Shown here one piece after another: positions 61,535-64,000 of a stretch of DNA of 64,000 bases. The notes under the pieces are model-generated. The model saw only the letters and a program-made list of their open reading frames with translations. It had not been told where the DNA came from and searched no databases. The stretch is from Paenibacillus albicereus (GTDB taxonomy: Bacteria; Bacillota; Bacilli; Paenibacillales; Paenibacillaceae): assembly GCF_012676905.1 (NCBI RefSeq), contig NZ_CP051428.1:1045001-1109000 (forward strand), written 5' to 3'. A program made the translations under genes and the position numbers. The number at the start of each line of letters is the position of its first letter. Within the stretch, counting starts at the first letter, position 1.

Positions 61535-61755
61535 TTGTAGGAGCTGGCATTTGATGAGCTTGTCACTCCTCCACACTCACCACAAGGAGGCGGAGAGGAG
61601 CAGCACCAGCGCCGGGCGTTGTCGCCGGCAGGCTCCTGGGGGTAGAATGAGAGGGAAGCGCATTCAGGAAGGAGGTGGCTCGGCCTGACCCGGCAGGAAG
61701 GAGGCGGCCGAGTGTCTCTCGTTTTCCAACAGAACGCATCTAAGGAGGGAAAGGC

Positions 61756-62481
61756 ATGAAACATGCCTTCATAACAGGCGCCGACCGAGGCGTCGGCTAC
61801 GCGCTGGCGCTGGAGCTGCTGCGGCGCGGCTATACCGTATTCGCGGGGCGCTACATGCCGCAGTGGCAGGAGCCGGAAGAGGTGCCGGCAGCGTGGGCCG
61901 AGCGGCTCGTGCCGATCGCCCTCGACGTCGCCGACGGGGAGAGCGTGCGCGCTGCGGCAGCGGAAGTGGCTCGCCGGACGGACCGGCTCGACCTGATCGT
62001 CAACAACGCCGGCATCGCCGGCGACAAGGAAGCGAGCGCTTTCGGCGAAATCGATTACGAGGCGATGTTCCGGCTGTTCGCCGTCAATGCGGTCGGCCCG
62101 CTGCGCGTCGTGCAGGCGCTGAGCGGCCTGCTGCTCGCCGGCGAGGACAAGCTCGTCGTGAACATCTCCTCCGAAGCGGGGCAGATCAACCAGACATGGC
62201 GGGAAGGCTGGTACGGCTACTGCATGTCCAAGGCCGCGCTCAACATCGAGTCGAACATCCTGCACAACGAGCTGAAGCCGCGCGGCGGCCGCGTGCTCGT
62301 CATCCACCCCGGCTGGGTGCGGAGCTATATGGGCGGGAAGCTGAGCGAGGAAGGCACGTTCTCGGCCGCGGAGTCGGCTGCCGGCATTGCTTCTGTCATC
62401 GACGGGCATCTGGCGGACCGGACGCCTCGCGAGCATCCGGCCTTCATCGACAACACCGGCGCGGAGATGAGCTGGACGTAA
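61756..62481 (+). CDS. SDR-family oxidoreductase
   Basis: A 241-residue short-chain dehydrogenase. Nucleotide motif TGADRGVGYALALEL near residue 8, NNAGIAG, a Ser in NISSEAGQ, and catalytic Y-x3-K in YGYCMSKAAL. GWVRSYMGG follows, as in proteins of the carbonyl-reductase-like group. The substrate is unknown. AAGGAGGGAAAGGC precedes the ATG. It lies 103 nt before the ThuA-like gene and could be co-transcribed. Confidence 0.87.
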   Translation: MKHAFITGADRGVGYALALELLRRGYTVFAGRYMPQWQEPEEVPAAWAERLVPIALDVADGESVRAAAAEVARRTDRLDLIVNNAGIAGDKEASAFGEIDYEAMFRLFAVNAVGPLRVVQALSGLLLAGEDKLVVNISSEAGQINQTWREGWYGYCMSKAALNIESNILHNELKPRGGRVLVIHPGWVRSYMGGKLSEEGTFSAAESAAGIASVIDGHLADRTPREHPAFIDNTGAEMSWT

Positions 62482-62583
62482 GGGGCGCTCTGGCCGCGCA
62501 GACTGAAGGCCCGGGGGAGCTCCCCGGTTCGCTGCCTTTCCGCCATGGACCAAAGACACCATCTTTCCAAGGAGGAATCATTC

Positions 62584-63243
62584 ATGACTACATCCGAAGG
62601 ACATCTGCCCCGCGCACTCGTCATCGGAGACAACGGAGAGCATGCGCCCTATCATCCGCTGGACGCGGTCTTCCCGGAGCTGGAGGCGATCTTTGCCGGC
62701 GCCGTGGAGCTGGAGCGCACGGAAGAGTATAGCCGGCTGCGCTCGGAGGAGCTGGCGCCTTATCGCCTTGTCGTCTCCTACTCGGACCAGTGGCGTTCCG
62801 GCAAGCAGCCGGAGGAGATCGAGGGATTGCTGTCGTTCGTGAGGGAGGGCGGAGCCCTTCTCGTCCTGCACAACGGCATCTCCTTGCAGGCCGATTCGGA
62901 GCTGGCCGAGCTGATCGGAGGCTTTTTCACCGGGCATCCGGATTGGACGGAGCTGTCGTACTCGCCGACCGAGGCGGGCCGCGCGCATCCGATGCTCAGC
63001 GGCGTGGAGCCGTTCCGGATGGAAGAAGAGCCGTACCGGTTCGACCCGGCGACCGTGTCGACGGCGTCCGTGCTGCTGGAATACGAGCATGAGGGCAGCC
63101 GCTGGCCGGCAGCCTGGGCTCGTGCGCGCGGCGTCGGACGCGTCGCCTACCTGTCGCCGGGCCATCGCCGGGAGTCCTTCCTGCATCCGGAGTACCGCAA
63201 GCTCGTCCGGCAGGCCGGACTGTGGGCGCTGGGGGCGCTGTAA
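62584..63243 (+). CDS. ThuA-like (trehalose-utilisation-family) protein
   Basis: A 219-residue cytoplasmic protein with a class I glutamine-amidotransferase-like fold. EIEGLLSFVREGGALLVLHNG, then FTGHPDW and GVGRVAYLSPGHRRESFLHPEY match the ThuA-like domain often found next to sugar-oxidising enzymes. ThuA itself helps convert trehalose to its 3-keto form. ATG 62584 is chosen because AAGGAGGAATCATTC precedes it; the frame opens 39 nt earlier. Confidence 0.8.
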   Translation: MTTSEGHLPRALVIGDNGEHAPYHPLDAVFPELEAIFAGAVELERTEEYSRLRSEELAPYRLVVSYSDQWRSGKQPEEIEGLLSFVREGGALLVLHNGISLQADSELAELIGGFFTGHPDWTELSYSPTEAGRAHPMLSGVEPFRMEEEPYRFDPATVSTASVLLEYEHEGSRWPAAWARARGVGRVAYLSPGHRRESFLHPEYRKLVRQAGLWALGAL

Positions 63244-63591
63244 GGAGCTATAGAGCTGCAGCGTGGAAGACGCCGCAGCTCTAAAGACGCCGCAGCTCGG
63301 AAGGCGTTGCAGCTCGGAGTCTCAGCAGAACTGGAGACGCCGAGTTCCGGAGTTCATGCAGCTCGACAGGCGTCACAGGCACCGTAGCTCAGGCAGGCCG
63401 CTCTAGCTGCTGCAAGTGTGGCGGACTCTTCGGAGCTGCATGTGCGCTAAGCGCGGCAAGCGCATGAGGCTGGACCATTTGACCCTGCGCGGCACTAAGC
63501 CGAAGCTGTCGGACCGGCGTGTGCTGGCTCGCATGCTCTTGCTTCAATTTTTCAATGCGCCTGAATCTGGTCGCATCCGCTGAAATTCCGC
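63244..63591. repeat. Degenerate repeats of a GACGCCGCAGCTC-type motif
   Basis: From about 63252 to 63375 variants of GCAGCTC and GACGCC recur every 15-30 bp without strict register. The rest up to 63591 holds no gene. The whole gene-free span is 63244-63784. Confidence 0.5.
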
Positions 63592-63621
63592 TTGCAGGCA
63601 GGCGCCCGCAGCGGCTAGAAT
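63592..63621 (+). promoter_or_regulatory. Candidate promoter of the last gene
   Basis: TTGCAG (63592-63597), 18 bp, TAGAAT (63616-63621). The leader to the ATG at 63785 would be about 155 nt. Confidence 0.5.
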
Positions 63622-63720
63622 GATCTCATCCAGCAGCGATAGATGATGGTCAAGAATTCTGTGGCGAAGAACGCCCGGTTCCACCTTTCGGTTAGCGGCA
63701 GCTCTCGATGGTTCGAGAAT

Positions 63721-63757
63721 GCCCGGCTATTCGACGAGGAGGAGCGGGGCTTTTTTT
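63721..63757 (+). terminator. Terminator-like hairpin in the leader of the last gene
   Basis: GCCCGGCT (63721-63728) pairs with AGCGGGGC (63743-63750) with one mismatch, followed by seven T residues. It lies between the candidate promoter and the ATG, 28 nt before the start, where an attenuator would sit. Confidence 0.5.
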
Positions 63758-63784
63758 GCATTCTAATCCTGGAGGAGGAACGGC

Positions 63785-64000
63785 ATGGACAGTCGTCAAG
63801 AACATCGATTCGAGGAAGCGTGCCAGGCTTGGATTCAGCACCATATTCAAAGCAGCCAGGGGGAAAGGAGGAGGCGGCTGCAGCAGGACCACCCCCCCCA
63901 AGGATCGGCTGTTTCTGAAAGAAATCTGGTTCCCGGTGTTCGGGCACTTCAACGATCTGCATCCGCATTATGAAGTCCAGGATGAGAAGGGCGCGCCGGT
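63785..64000 (+). CDS. Partial hypothetical protein with poly-C frameshift
   Basis: GGAGGAGGAACGGC precedes the ATG. Frame 1 encodes a charged start (RFEEACQAWIQHHIQS, then GERRRRLQQDHPP) and reaches eight C residues at 63892-63899. After this run the protein-like frame is another one (DRLFLKEIWFPVFGHFNDLH, then PHYEVQDEKGAP), open to the window end. Removing one C joins both without a stop. So it is either a broken gene, a slippage-controlled gene or a sequencing error. The second part resembles, from memory, Paenibacillus hypothetical proteins with a WxP-F-G-x-F...HPxYEV motif; the function is unknown. Confidence 0.7.

Overview
The window is a high-GC stretch of chromosome from an endospore-forming Firmicute, most likely of the Paenibacillaceae (Paenibacillus, Cohnella or similar). 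The grounds are Gram-positive lipoprotein signals, strong AGGAGG ribosome binding sites, a caa3-type cytochrome oxidase cluster in Bacillus order (ctaCDEF, ctaG, DUF420), a YhcN/YlaJ sporulation lipoprotein, a glnQHMP operon, an LplABC-like sugar importer and a HemAT-type sensor. No rRNA, tRNA, CRISPR array, prophage or intact insertion sequence was seen. Names rest on sequence motifs read by eye; no database search was possible.

Layout. 1-9.5 kb: end of a signal peptidase I gene, an MFS exporter, a thioredoxin-reductase-like flavoprotein, a short UvrC-like GIY-YIG protein, an SDR enzyme, an alpha/beta hydrolase, a TVP38/DedA-like membrane protein with an N-terminal repeat, and a small operon with an RCK_C protein. 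9.7-12.7 kb: glnQHMP. 12.9-20 kb: TauE/SafE permease, esterase, NlpC/P60 hydrolase, a three-gene ABC-2 exporter, a YetF/DUF421 protein and a YhcN lipoprotein. 20.1-25.9 kb: the respiratory cluster behind a promoter and a structured leader. 25.9-28.2 kb: a LacI-type HTH stub, a PfkB kinase and a HemAT-like sensor. 28.3-33.6 kb: a YtrA-type (GntR) export operon with a perfect palindromic operator over its promoter. 33.8-36.1 kb: polysaccharide deacetylase and a divergent MerR regulator/CPBP protease pair. 49.3-64 kb: VanX-like dipeptidase, pentapeptide protein, second Fnr, CE7 esterase, DeoR regulator, sugar ABC importer, a second esterase, SDR, ThuA-like protein, and a partial gene with a poly-C frameshift at the right edge.

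The block from 36 to 53 kb is a low-oxygen module. It carries two Crp/Fnr regulators with the C-terminal C-x2-C-x4-C cluster of Bacillus Fnr, a NreA/NreC/NreB-like nitrate/redox sensory operon, a hemerythrin-like protein, a DoxX protein, and the fermentative adhE, pflB and pflA genes. Four TGTGA-N6-TCAC(A/G) Fnr-type boxes lie here. Two of them sit exactly 41.5 bp upstream of the start point implied by a -10 hexamer.

Between these anaerobic genes lies an unusual archipelago of tandem repeats (39.7-42.3 kb; another array at 48.1 kb). A separate 183-bp quasi-palindrome, built of four 23-nt units with rigid spacing, occurs twice, at 40125-40307 and 56039-56221. This dispersed element is the most novel-looking structure in the window.
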